This document shows, one piece after another, positions 7,251 to 14,904 of a stretch of 26,978 nt of DNA. The stretch's first letter is position 1. Each line of letters begins with the position of its first letter. Below the pieces are notes generated by a model. That model did not search any database and was not told the DNA's origin. It was given only the letters and a program-made list of their open reading frames with translations. Source of the stretch: Alphaproteobacteria bacterium (lineage in GTDB: Bacteria; Pseudomonadota; Alphaproteobacteria; Rhodobacterales; Rhodobacteraceae); the NCBI GenBank assembly GCA_024277955.1, contig JAJRUE010000272.1, positions 1 to 26,978 of the forward strand. Direction: 5' to 3'. A program made the translations under genes and the position numbers.

Positions 7251-8324
7251 ATGTTCCGAATTTCCCCCAACCGTTTCCTGATCAAGGCCGTCATGGCCCT
7301 GGCCGCGGTCCTCGCGCTGGCCGTTCCCGCCGCCGCCCAGGATGTCAGCCCGTTCGAAAACGGCTGGGTTCTGGACCCGGACGCCTCCGAACTGCGCTTC
7401 ATGTCGATCAAGAAGGGCTCGGTCGTCGAAAGCAGCCGTTTCGCCACGCTTTCGGGCATCATCAACGAAGCCGGCGAGGCCCGCATCAAGGTGCTGATGG
7501 ATTCCATCGACACCAAGATCGACCTGCGAAACGTGCGCATGCGGTTCCTGTTCTTCGAAACCTTCCAGTTTCCGGAATCCACCATCACCGCCCAGATCAG
7601 CGCCGCCGACTTGGCCGACCTGCGCCAGGTGCGCCAAAAGTTCATCGCCCTGCCCTATACGCTGACGGTGCACGGGGTGACGATCGGGCGCGAAGACCGG
7701 GTGCGGGTGACGCTGTTGTCCAACGACCGCGTGTCGGTGTCTTCGGTGGAACCGATCGCGCTGCCGGTGTCGGCCTTCAACCTCGAAGAAGGGCGTCAGA
7801 AACTGATGGAGGCCGCCAACGTCGATATCCTGCCCTTTGGCACCATGTCTTTCGACTTCGTGTTCAACCGGGCGCGCCCCCGCACGCCACCCCCGGTCGA
7901 GACCGCCCAGGTCACCCAGCCCGGTTCTGCGGCGCTGGAAACTTCGGGCAATTTCGACCGCGAAGCCTGTATCGGCCGGTTCGAGATCCTGTCGCGTACC
8001 GGCAATATCTACTTCAACTCCGGCAGCGCCCACCTGCAGCAGAAAAGCATGCCGCTGCTGCGCAACCTCTTTGACATCGTCCAGCGCTGCCCCGACATGC
8101 GCATCCAGGTGGCCGGCCATACCGATAGCGACGGATCGCTCAGGGCCAACCAGCGGCTGAGCGAAGCGCGCGCCCGCGCGGTCGCCAGGTTCCTGATCGA
8201 TTCGGGGGTCGATGCGTCGCGGATCGAAACCATCGGCTATGGCGAAACCCGTCCGGCCTTCCCGAACGACAGCGCGCGCCACAAGCTGTGGAACCGCCGG
8301 ATCGAGTTTCTGGTGCTGAACTGA
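7251..8324 (+). CDS. YceI-like / OmpA C-terminal fusion protein
   Basis: The start follows AAAGAGG with a 5-6 base spacer. Residues 1-30 are a signal peptide (cleavage near AAAQ-D). Residues about 35-205 match the YceI lipocalin-like fold: GWVLDPDASELRFMSIKKG, a strand-rich middle with DSIDTKIDLRNVRMRFLFFETFQFP, then ALPYTLTVHGVTIG. YceI proteins bind isoprenoid-type lipids in a beta barrel. After a linker (about 208-238), residues about 245-357 are an OmpA-type peptidoglycan-binding domain: NIYFNSGSAHL, VAGHTDSDG (288-295), LSEARARAVARFL, GYGETRPAFPN, NRRIEFLVLN. It would be a periplasmic cell-wall-attached protein. It diverges from the caspase gene across a 241-bp region and is followed by a hairpin at 8367-8392. 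Confidence 0.85.
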   Translation: MFRISPNRFLIKAVMALAAVLALAVPAAAQDVSPFENGWVLDPDASELRFMSIKKGSVVESSRFATLSGIINEAGEARIKVLMDSIDTKIDLRNVRMRFLFFETFQFPESTITAQISAADLADLRQVRQKFIALPYTLTVHGVTIGREDRVRVTLLSNDRVSVSSVEPIALPVSAFNLEEGRQKLMEAANVDILPFGTMSFDFVFNRARPRTPPPVETAQVTQPGSAALETSGNFDREACIGRFEILSRTGNIYFNSGSAHLQQKSMPLLRNLFDIVQRCPDMRIQVAGHTDSDGSLRANQRLSEARARAVARFLIDSGVDASRIETIGYGETRPAFPNDSARHKLWNRRIEFLVLN

Positions 8325-8366
8325 CCGCCGGCAGCCCGGCGCCGTTCTGACCGGATCGTGAAACAA

Positions 8367-8392
8367 AGGGGGCGTCGGTTGCGGCGCCCCCT
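8367..8392 (+). terminator. Candidate terminator hairpin after the YceI-OmpA gene
   Basis: AGGGGGCG (8367-8374) pairs perfectly with CGCCCCCT (8385-8392) around a 10-base loop. It sits 42 bp past the YceI-OmpA stop, between that gene and the convergent PhyH gene. There is no clear T-run after it on the plus strand, so it is an imperfect intrinsic terminator. Confidence 0.45.
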
Positions 8393-8465
8393 GCGCGTCT
8401 GCCCGACCGGCCCGGCGCTACGCTCCGCCCGGCGGCGGGCGGTCGGCACCTGGCGGCGGTCGGCC

Positions 8466-9263
8466 CTACCCGGCGTCGGGCAGTTCGCGGATCACCGGGA
8501 ACCAGTCTTCGCGCAGCCTTTGTCCCGGCGTCATCCCGTGGCCCGGAAACGGCGGCGACGTTCGCCCAGGGCGTTCCACATAGCGCGCATCATCCCCGAC
8601 CCAGCGCAGCGACAGGGCCCGGCGGCGCTGGCCGGTGCGGTTGCCGCGCGCGCCATGCACCGTGCGGAAATCGAACAGCACCGCATCGCCGGGGTCCATG
8701 TCCCATTCCAGCACCGAAAACCTGTCCACGTCGCTGTCGGGATCGGGCACCGCGATCCATTGCTGGTCGGCATCGTAAAAATCGCTGTCATCGGCCCAGC
8801 TGACCGGCCTTACCATGCCCGGCCAGCGGTGCGATCCCGCGATCAGCCGCAAGGACGCCTCGCGCACGGGATCCAGCGGGATCCACATGCTGACGGTCTG
8901 CGCGCCCTCGACAAAGTAATACGGCCCGTCCTGGTGCCAGGGGGTCGGCTTGGGGGTGCCGGGTTCCTTGACCAGCACGTGATCGTGAAAGAACTGGACG
9001 CGGCGCGAACGCATCGCCCGGGCGGCCAGTTCGGCGGCGGGGCTTTCGCGCACCACGCGTTCGAATTCGCCGATCCGCTGCCAGTTGCAGTAGTCGTCGA
9101 AGAACCGGCCTTCGGTCACCGCGTTTTCGCTGGCATAGGGGCCGGGGTCGGCCATGTTGCGGTCGATGCCGGCGGCCATCACATCCACCCAATCGGCGAA
9201 CACCCCGCGCAGCACCACCGCGCCATCGCGCTGGAACGCTTCGATTTCCCGCGCGCCGATCAT
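8466..9263 (-). CDS. Phytanoyl-CoA dioxygenase (PhyH)-family Fe(II)/2-oxoglutarate oxygenase
   Basis: The 265-aa protein carries the PhyH facial triad: His110 and Asp112 in PWHQDGPYY and distal His203 in TVHGARGN. An Arg-rich strand follows (QRRRALSLRW) where the 2-oxoglutarate-binding Arg is expected. The family couples 2-oxoglutarate decarboxylation to hydroxylation of a small substrate; it includes the ectoine hydroxylase EctD, but nothing here identifies this substrate. I chose ATG 9263 rather than GTG 9275 because its ATGA overlaps the stop of the cyclodeaminase-family gene, as at other joints of this operon. It is the last gene of the minus-strand run. Pairing with the imino-acid-type enzyme upstream suggests an amino-acid-derived substrate (inference). 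Confidence 0.88.
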   Translation of the reverse strand: MIGAREIEAFQRDGAVVLRGVFADWVDVMAAGIDRNMADPGPYASENAVTEGRFFDDYCNWQRIGEFERVVRESPAAELAARAMRSRRVQFFHDHVLVKEPGTPKPTPWHQDGPYYFVEGAQTVSMWIPLDPVREASLRLIAGSHRWPGMVRPVSWADDSDFYDADQQWIAVPDPDSDVDRFSVLEWDMDPGDAVLFDFRTVHGARGNRTGQRRRALSLRWVGDDARYVERPGRTSPPFPGHGMTPGQRLREDWFPVIRELPDAG

Positions 9264-10186
9264 CGCGCGCGCCACCGGTCGACGATGTAGCGGCTGGTCA
9301 TCAGGTCCAGATGGGCGCCGCCGCCGTTCTTGAACAGCGTGATCTCGTCCTGCGAGCGGCGCGCGAACTTGCCCGATGGCAGATCATAGAAATCGGCGAT
9401 CACGTCGGCTTCGCGCAGCGCGCCGGTTTTCAGCGGCTCGATCAGTTCGCCGATATGGCCCAGCGTGGTTTCGCGGCTGTCCACAAAGACCCGGGCGCGG
9501 CGCATCGCCTGGTCGTCGGCTTCGCGCATGCCGGGGTGGTAGGCGCCGATCAGGTCCACGTGCTGCCCCTTGCGCAGCCAGTCGCCAAGGATCAGCGGTT
9601 CGGTCGCCATGGTGGCGCTGGTGATGATGTCGGCCCGGCGCACGGCGGTTTCCAGATCGGTCATGACGCGGGTGCCGGGATGGGCCTGGGCAAAGGCTTC
9701 GGCCGATTTGACGGTGCGGCTCCAGACCGTGAAGGCGGCGTCGGGGAATAGGCTGGAATAGGCCTGGTGCAGCGAATGCGCCACCGCGCCCGCGCCCACG
9801 ATCAGAATGTCGCGGCTGTCCTTGCGCGCCAGCTTGCTGGCGGCCAGCAGGCTGTCGGCGGCGGTCTTCCACTTGGTCACCAGGTTGAAGTCCACCAGCG
9901 CTTCGAGGCTGCCGTCGGTATCGGAAAACAGCGTCACGCTGCCGCCGGTGGTGGGTTTGGCCAGCGCCTTGTTGCCGGGAAACACGATTGCCGTCTTGAC
10001 CGCGATCCCCAGCCCGTTGATCCAGGCGTGACGCGACAGAACCGTGTCGGGGGCGCGATACAGGAACACATCCTTGATCTCGGCTCGCGGCAGCCGGTGG
10101 CCGGCTTCGATCACCGCGCACAGCTGCGCCCAGTCCAGCAGCGCTTCGCAGTCAAAGGGAACGGTTTCAAAGGACGGGGCGGTCAT
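9260..10186 (-). CDS. Ornithine cyclodeaminase / mu-crystallin family protein
   Basis: The 308-aa protein shows the family's substrate-domain Lys (K64 in GIAVKTAIVFPGN), a phosphate/pyridine region (PTTGGSVTLFSDTDGSLEALVDF) and a Rossmann glycine motif (ILIVGAGAVAHS, 128-138). Members either cyclise ornithine to proline with NAD+ or reduce or dehydrogenate cyclic imines and ketimines. The true ornithine cyclodeaminase carries a catalytic Asp in a GGDCPG-type loop; here the loop reads IGAYHPGMRE, so the Asp is absent. That argues for a ketimine/pyrroline reductase or other activity rather than ornithine deamination. A GGAGG ribosome site lies 7 bases before the ATG. It overlaps the HAD gene upstream and the PhyH gene downstream by four bases each. 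Confidence 0.88.
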   Translation of the reverse strand: MTAPSFETVPFDCEALLDWAQLCAVIEAGHRLPRAEIKDVFLYRAPDTVLSRHAWINGLGIAVKTAIVFPGNKALAKPTTGGSVTLFSDTDGSLEALVDFNLVTKWKTAADSLLAASKLARKDSRDILIVGAGAVAHSLHQAYSSLFPDAAFTVWSRTVKSAEAFAQAHPGTRVMTDLETAVRRADIITSATMATEPLILGDWLRKGQHVDLIGAYHPGMREADDQAMRRARVFVDSRETTLGHIGELIEPLKTGALREADVIADFYDLPSGKFARRSQDEITLFKNGGGAHLDLMTSRYIVDRWRAR

Positions 10187-10806
10187 GGCGCGGCCTCCTT
10201 TCGGCTCAGCAGTCCTTCGGTCACCAGACGGTCCGCCAGACCGCGGGCGTGTTCAAAGCGATGCACGTTCCAGCCGCGTCTGCGGGCGGCTTCGATGTTG
10301 TTGGCGTTGTCATCGGTGAACAGCAGCGCCCCCGGCGGGTGGCCGGTTTCGGCTTCCACATGGGCGAAAATCTCGGGCGAAGGCTTGACCATCCGCAATT
10401 CGCCAGACACGAAGCGGCGGTCGAATTCGCGCAGGGCCGGGTAGTTTTCTTCGGCGATGCGGATCGTCTGCGCCCCGAAATTGGTCAGCGAATAGACCGG
10501 CACGCCGCGCGCCTTGAGCGCCCGCAACAGCCGGGCGGTCAGGTTGATCGGCGGTGACACCATCTCGATCCAGAGCGTTTCCCACAGCATGATCTCGTCG
10601 TGCCAGTCGGGGTGTTCGGCGGCCTTGGCGCGCACCGCTTCGTGGAAATTCACCCCCAGATCGACGCTCTCGTTCATCGCCCACAGGTCCACCGCGTCGA
10701 ACAAGGCCTTGCGGCGCGCGGCCCCGATGGCGCGGTCGTAGACGCCCTGCGGATCCCAGTTCAGCAAGACCATGCCGATGTCGAATACCACCGCCTCAAT
10801 CGCCAT
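10183..10806 (-). CDS. HAD-IA family hydrolase (YihX-like)
   Basis: The 207-aa protein follows the HAD order: motif I VVFDIGMVLLNWD with nucleophile Asp9, motif II SLTNFGAQ, a Lys in MVKPSPEIF (motif III), and motif IV LLFTDDNANNIEAA. As in E. coli YihX, motif I reads D-x-G rather than D-x-D. The helical cap (about 20-95) contains LWAMNESVDLGVNFHEAV. Family members are phosphatases of sugar phosphates or related small molecules; the substrate cannot be inferred. Its ATG lies inside the 3' end of the YaiI gene (11-base overlap), and its stop overlaps the next gene's ATG, so it is part of one operon. Confidence 0.88.
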   Translation of the reverse strand: MAIEAVVFDIGMVLLNWDPQGVYDRAIGAARRKALFDAVDLWAMNESVDLGVNFHEAVRAKAAEHPDWHDEIMLWETLWIEMVSPPINLTARLLRALKARGVPVYSLTNFGAQTIRIAEENYPALREFDRRFVSGELRMVKPSPEIFAHVEAETGHPPGALLFTDDNANNIEAARRRGWNVHRFEHARGLADRLVTEGLLSRKEAAP

Positions 10807-11263
10807 GCGTCACCTCCCGTTTCGCGGCCTGCACCGCGCGTTCCAGGGCGTCGAGAAACCGCGACCGGTCGGCCCTGGAAAACGCCCGCCCGCCGCCCTG
10901 GCGGAACGGATCCGCGGCGCGCAGATCGGCCATCAGATCGCGCGTCGCCAGCACGTTGCCGATATTGGCGCGGCTCAGGGCTTCGCCGTTGTGTTTCAGC
11001 ACCCGCGCGCCGGCTTCGACGCATTTCGCGGCCAGGGGGATGTCGCCGGTCACCACCACGTCGCCGGGCCCGGCGCGCTCGGCGATCCACATGTCGGCCA
11101 CGTCCGGCCCGTCCGGCACGAACACCATTTCCACCAGCGGGTTTCGCGACGGGCGCAGGCCGCCGTTCGACACGATGAACAGCCGCAGGCCGTGGCGGGT
11201 CGCCACCTTTTCCGCCTCGGCCTTGACCGGGCAGGCGTCGGCATCGACATAGATCACGCCCAT
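10796..11263 (-). CDS. YaiI/YqxD family protein (DUF188, UPF0178)
   Basis: The 155-aa protein matches DUF188 throughout: IYVDADACPVKAEAEKVA at the N-terminus, FVPDGPDVADMWIAER, GDVVVTGDIPLAAKCVEAGA, RVLKHNGEALS and a C-terminal DPFRQGGGRAFSRADRSRFL. The Asp-rich strand ends resemble PIN-like nucleases (established resemblance of the family), but no activity is known to me. Its ATG lies within the last codons of fghA (10-base overlap), which fixes the start. Confidence 0.92.
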   Translation of the reverse strand: MGVIYVDADACPVKAEAEKVATRHGLRLFIVSNGGLRPSRNPLVEMVFVPDGPDVADMWIAERAGPGDVVVTGDIPLAAKCVEAGARVLKHNGEALSRANIGNVLATRDLMADLRAADPFRQGGGRAFSRADRSRFLDALERAVQAAKREVTHGD

Positions 11264-12084
11264 AGCGCCTCGGCGTGGAAGGTCACGTGATCCTCCATGA
11301 AGCTCGCAACGAAGAAGTAGCTGTGGTCATAGCCCGCCTGTATCCGGAACGCGCCGGGCTGGCGGCGCGCGGCCATCGCCCCGGCCAGGGTTTCGGGCCG
11401 CAGGTTGTCCAGAAACTGATCCTTGCTGCCCTGGTCGATCAGCACCGGCCCGTCAAAGCCGGCCTCGGCCATCACCAGCGATGCGTCGTGGCGCGCCCAG
11501 GCGGCTTCGTCCGGGCCCAGGTAGGCGCGCAGCTGCTTGCGCCCCCATTCGGCGCCGGTCGGGTTGCAGATCGGCGCAAAGGCCGAAACCGAGCGGTAGC
11601 GCCCAGGGTGCGCCATCGCCAGCGTCAGCGCCCCGTGCCCGCCCATCGAGTGGCCGCAGATCGCCTGGCGGTCGCGATCCAGCGCAAAGGTGGCAAACAG
11701 CTGGTCGGGCAGATCGTCGGCCAGATAGTCCCACATCCGGTAATGCGCCGCCCAGGGGGCCTGGGTCGCGTTGACGTAGAACCCGGCGCCCTGGCCCAGG
11801 TCGTAGGCGCCGTCATCGGCAACCTCGCCCCCGCGCGGCGAGGTATCGGGAAATACCAGCGCGATCCCCTGCGCCGCGGCCCAGGCCTGCGCCCCGGCCT
11901 TGACCATCGCGTTTTCGTGGGTGCAGGTCAGGCCCGACAGATACCACAGAACCGGCACCGGGCCTTCGGCCGCTTCGGTGGGCAGAAACAGGCCAAAGGT
12001 CATGTCGGTGCCGGTGGCCCGCGACGCATGGGTGTAGACCCCCTGCACGCCGCCAAAACAGCGGTTCTCGGAAATCACCTTCAT
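11254..12084 (-). CDS. fghA: S-formylglutathione hydrolase
   Basis: The 276-aa esterase-D-type alpha/beta hydrolase hydrolyses S-formylglutathione to formate and glutathione, the second step of glutathione-dependent formaldehyde oxidation. Visible features are the N-terminus MKVISENRCFGGVQGVYTH, the oxyanion region YLSGLTCTHENAM, nucleophile Ser146 in CGHSMGGHGAL, Asp in DQGSKDQFL and His in YDHSYFFV. Length matches the family. I use ATG 12084 rather than ATG 12102 because GGAGGAC sits six bases before it. Its pathway partner, the class III alcohol dehydrogenase, is at 16324-17436 in a different transcription unit. The AEC transporter ends 33 bp upstream and yaiI overlaps downstream. Confidence 0.95.
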   Translation of the reverse strand: MKVISENRCFGGVQGVYTHASRATGTDMTFGLFLPTEAAEGPVPVLWYLSGLTCTHENAMVKAGAQAWAAAQGIALVFPDTSPRGGEVADDGAYDLGQGAGFYVNATQAPWAAHYRMWDYLADDLPDQLFATFALDRDRQAICGHSMGGHGALTLAMAHPGRYRSVSAFAPICNPTGAEWGRKQLRAYLGPDEAAWARHDASLVMAEAGFDGPVLIDQGSKDQFLDNLRPETLAGAMAARRQPGAFRIQAGYDHSYFFVASFMEDHVTFHAEALWA

Positions 12085-12117
12085 CTGCCTGTCCTCCGTC
12101 ATCTGCGCAAACGCATT

Positions 12118-13050
12118 TCACACGGCAGTGCTGACCAAGGCAATCACCAAAGAGACCGTCACGATCGACACTGCGGTGGAAATCAGGATCGCGCTGGACA
12201 CCCGCTGCGGCGCGACGCCGAAATGCTGCGCCAGGATGTAGACGTTGCCCGCCACCGGCAGCGACGCGGCGGCGATGATCACCCGGGCCTCGAACCCGTC
12301 GGCGCCGGCCACCAGCAACAGCGCCGCCGCCACCGCCAACGGGTGCAGCACCAGCTTGCAGAACGACAGCCAGCCCGCCACCGAGATGCGCTCCGCCGAT
12401 TTGCCGGCCAGTGACGCGCCGATCGCGAACAGCGCCCCGGGGGTCGCCGCGCCACCCAGAATGGTCAGGAATTCCTGCATCGGCACCGGGATCGCCAGCC
12501 CCAGCCGCGCCCAGGCAAGCCCGGCCACCAGCGACATGATCATCGGGTTCTTCAGCAGCCCCAGCCCCACCGTGCGCAGGATCAGCGGCGAAAACCGCCC
12601 GTCGCGCGAGCCGGTGATCAGGATCACGATCAGGCTGCCGAACACGATCAGATCGGTGGACAGCACCAGCATCACCGGGCCGATCGCGCCTTGGCCCATC
12701 AGCAGCGCCAGCATCGGCAGACCCAGGAACCCGACATTGCCGATCACCGCGCATTGCGCTTCGACCGCGGCTTCCTCCAGCCCGCGCCTGCGCAGCAGCG
12801 CCACCGCGGTTGCGATCAGATACACCGTCAGCGAGGCGGCGAAATAGGCCCCCACCAGCGTCCAGTCCAGCACATCGCCCAGCGACAGGTTGGCGGCGAA
12901 GCGAAAAATCATCGCCGACAGCGCAAAGTAGAACACGAACCTGGTCAGATAGGCGGTGGCTTCCTCGGAAAAAAACCGCGTCCGCCCGGCGCCGTATCCC
13001 AGCCCGATCAATGCAAAAAACGGCAGCGTTTTGAGGAAAATCGCCAGCAT
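12118..13050 (-). CDS. AEC (auxin efflux carrier) family transporter
   Basis: The 310-aa membrane protein has about ten hydrophobic helices in the two-bundle AEC layout. It starts MLAIFLKTLPFFALIGLGYG; NVGFLGLPMLAL and KNPMIMSLVAGLAW are typical, with ATPGALFAIGASLAG and LPVAGNVYILAQHFGV in the second half (the GN pair lies in the helix-crossing region). Family members move small organic anions such as malate or malonate; the substrate here is unknown. It begins 32 bp after the mbfA stop and ends 33 bp before fghA, so it could be read from either an own promoter or from mbfA. Confidence 0.9.
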   Translation of the reverse strand: MLAIFLKTLPFFALIGLGYGAGRTRFFSEEATAYLTRFVFYFALSAMIFRFAANLSLGDVLDWTLVGAYFAASLTVYLIATAVALLRRRGLEEAAVEAQCAVIGNVGFLGLPMLALLMGQGAIGPVMLVLSTDLIVFGSLIVILITGSRDGRFSPLILRTVGLGLLKNPMIMSLVAGLAWARLGLAIPVPMQEFLTILGGAATPGALFAIGASLAGKSAERISVAGWLSFCKLVLHPLAVAAALLLVAGADGFEARVIIAAASLPVAGNVYILAQHFGVAPQRVSSAILISTAVSIVTVSLVIALVSTAV

Positions 13051-13082
13051 GTCCGCCGCTTAGCACGGCTGCGCGCCGGGGG

Positions 13083-14060
13083 CTAGCCGCTGCCGATCAG
13101 CGCCCCTGCCGCAAACACCAGCGCGCCACCCAGCACCACCTGGAAGGTGGCGCGCAGGAACGGCGTTTCCATGAACCTGTTCTGGATCCAGGCGATGGAC
13201 CAGAGCTCTATGAACACCACCACAAAGGCGATCACGGTCGCGGTCCAGAAATCGGTGATCAGGTAGGGCAGCGCATGGCCCAGCCCGCCCACCGTGGTCA
13301 TCACCCCGGACGAAAGCCCCCGCTTGAAGGGCGAGCCGCGCCCCGAAAGCTGGCCGTCGTCGGAGGCCGCTTCGGTGAACCCCATGGATATCCCGGCCCC
13401 GATCGACGCCGCCAGCCCGACCAGAAACGTGGTCCAGGTGTCGTGGGTCGCAAAGGCGGTCGCGAAGATCGGCGCAAGCGTCGAAACCGAGCCGTCCATA
13501 AGCCCCGCAAGCCCCGGCTGCACCCAGGTCAGCACGAAGCGGCGATGCGCTTCGCGGTTCTCGCGGCTGCGGGCGTCTTCGGGCAGCAGTTCCTGTTCCA
13601 GGGCGCCCGCGGTTTCGGAATGCCCGGCCTCGGCCGCGGCCAGATCGCCCAGCAGCTTGCGGGTGTCGGCGTCGGCGGTGCGCGCCGCTGCCATCCGGTA
13701 AAAGTTCTCGGCCTCGCGCTCCATCGCCTCGGCCTGTTCGCGCATCTTTTCCAGCCCCAGGTTTTCCATCAGCCACACCGGCCGGCGGGCGTAGAACCCC
13801 GACACGTGTTCGCGCCGGATCAGCGGGATGACATCGCCAAAGCGCGTCTTGTGCAGGTCGATCAGCCGGCGGCGGTGTTCGTCTTCCTCGGCGTCCATCG
13901 CGTCAAAGATCTTCGCCGAATCCGGGTAGTCTTCGCGCAGCGCCTCGGCATATTGGCGGTAGATGCGCGCGTCGTCCTCTTCCGACGATATGGCAAGCGC
14001 CAGCACTTCCTGTTCGCTGAGGTCCGCAAAGCGCTTGCGGCTCGAAATTCCGGGAATCAT
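13083..14060 (-). CDS. mbfA: Membrane-bound ferritin MbfA (erythrin-VIT1 family)
   Basis: The 325-aa protein joins an N-terminal ferritin-like di-iron domain (about 12-160) to a C-terminal VIT1/CCC1 membrane domain (about 170-325). Candidate iron ligands are E27/E28 (SSEEDDARIY), E59-x-x-H62 (EEDEHRR), Glu residues at 114-118 and E144-x-x-H147 (EAGHSE). In Bradyrhizobium and Agrobacterium MbfA exports iron from the cytoplasm and protects against iron and peroxide stress, under repression by Irr. I chose ATG 14060 because GGGGGG lies four bases upstream; the frame runs back to a TTG at 14072, which would place that ribosome site inside the gene. An Irr-type palindrome lies 14 bp upstream of the ATG. 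Confidence 0.93.
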   Translation of the reverse strand: MIPGISSRKRFADLSEQEVLALAISSEEDDARIYRQYAEALREDYPDSAKIFDAMDAEEDEHRRRLIDLHKTRFGDVIPLIRREHVSGFYARRPVWLMENLGLEKMREQAEAMEREAENFYRMAAARTADADTRKLLGDLAAAEAGHSETAGALEQELLPEDARSRENREAHRRFVLTWVQPGLAGLMDGSVSTLAPIFATAFATHDTWTTFLVGLAASIGAGISMGFTEAASDDGQLSGRGSPFKRGLSSGVMTTVGGLGHALPYLITDFWTATVIAFVVVFIELWSIAWIQNRFMETPFLRATFQVVLGGALVFAAGALIGSG

Positions 14061-14073
14061 GGCACCCCCCAAA

Positions 14074-14088
14074 TTAGAATCGTTCTAA
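14074..14088. promoter_or_regulatory. Irr-box / iron control element (ICE) upstream of mbfA
   Basis: TTAGAA (14074-14079), TCG, TTCTAA (14083-14088) form a perfect inverted repeat; on the mbfA strand it extends to TTTAGAA. This matches the known rhizobial ICE pattern TTTAGAA-N3-TTCTAAA bound by Irr, the haem-responsive iron regulator that represses mbfA in related bacteria. It lies just before the mbfA ribosome site, a position suited to repression. It is 128 bp from the divergent TetR gene and so is more likely to act on mbfA. Confidence 0.85.
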
Positions 14089-14216
14089 ACCTAGGGTTTC
14101 CCCCTGCCGGCGCAAGCCGTTCGAAACACCGCCAGGCACATTTAGGCGGGAACCGTTGCGCTTGTGCAAGTCTGGCGGGCCTGTTTATCTTGGGATGTCC
14201 AATATCACGGGGTCAG

Positions 14217-14825
14217 ATGGCCGACGAAATTCATAAAGGCCGCAAGTTCGACCAGGTTCTGGAAGGGGCCCGGCGGGTATTCCTGTCGGATGGTTTCGAA
14301 GGCGCCAGCGTCGATGCGATCGCCCGGGCGGCGCGGGTGTCCAAGGCGACGCTCTACAGCTACTTCCCCGACAAGAAGCACCTGTTTTCGGAGGTCGCCC
14401 GGATCGAGTGCCAGCAGCAGGCCGACCAGGCGACCGCGTCGATCGACACGGATGCGCCGGTGCGCGACGTGCTGCGCGCGGCGGCGGCGCATCTGGTCGG
14501 CTTTGTGCTGTCGGACTTTGCCCAGGGGATCTACCGGATCTGCGTGGCCGAAACCGACCGCTTTCCCGAACTGGGCCGCGATTTTTACGAATCCGGGCCG
14601 CAGATGGGGATCGACGCGATGGCCGACTATTTCGAACTGGCCTGCAGCCGCGGCGAATTGCGCATCGAGGACAAGGCCCTGGCCGCCAGCCAGTTCCAGG
14701 CCCTGTGCAAGGCCGAGATTTTCGAAAAACGGGTGTTCGGCGTCCAGAAAAGCTTTGAGCGGGACGAAATCGACCGGGTGATTGACAGCGCCGTGGACAT
14801 GTTCCTGGCCCGCTACGGCGCCTGA
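14217..14825 (+). CDS. TetR/AcrR-family transcriptional regulator
   Basis: The 202-aa protein starts MADEIHKGRKFDQVLEGARR and has the TetR N-terminal helix-turn-helix at about 29-58 (ASVDAIARAARVSKATLYSYF, PDKKHLFSEV). The C-terminal ligand domain (about 75-200) is all helical, with FAQGIYRICVAETDRFPELG and FQALCKAEIFEKRVFG; this resembles the AcrR-type C-terminal group. The frame stays open far upstream (from about 13275), but that part is antisense to mbfA; ATG 14217 is the sensible start. It diverges from mbfA. TetR regulators often control a divergent neighbour, but mbfA already has an Irr site, so its target is unknown. Confidence 0.9.
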   Translation: MADEIHKGRKFDQVLEGARRVFLSDGFEGASVDAIARAARVSKATLYSYFPDKKHLFSEVARIECQQQADQATASIDTDAPVRDVLRAAAAHLVGFVLSDFAQGIYRICVAETDRFPELGRDFYESGPQMGIDAMADYFELACSRGELRIEDKALAASQFQALCKAEIFEKRVFGVQKSFERDEIDRVIDSAVDMFLARYGA

Positions 14826-14904
14826 CCCGCCCGCCGATCAGCCCGGCTACCCCTGCCCGGCCCCCGTGCCCGCCCGCCAGGCCTTCGCGCTGGCGGTCGG
14901 TTCG

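Noticed and set aside
9264..9275. GTG 9275 as the start of the PhyH gene
   Set aside because: ATG 9263 forms the ATGA overlap seen at other joints of the operon and needs no alternative start codon.
14061..14072. TTG start for mbfA four codons upstream
   Set aside because: It would place the GGGGGG ribosome site inside the gene and bring the start against the Irr box; ATG 14060 is better.
13275..14216. Upstream extension of the TetR frame
   Set aside because: It is antisense to mbfA; the TetR fold starts at ATG 14217.
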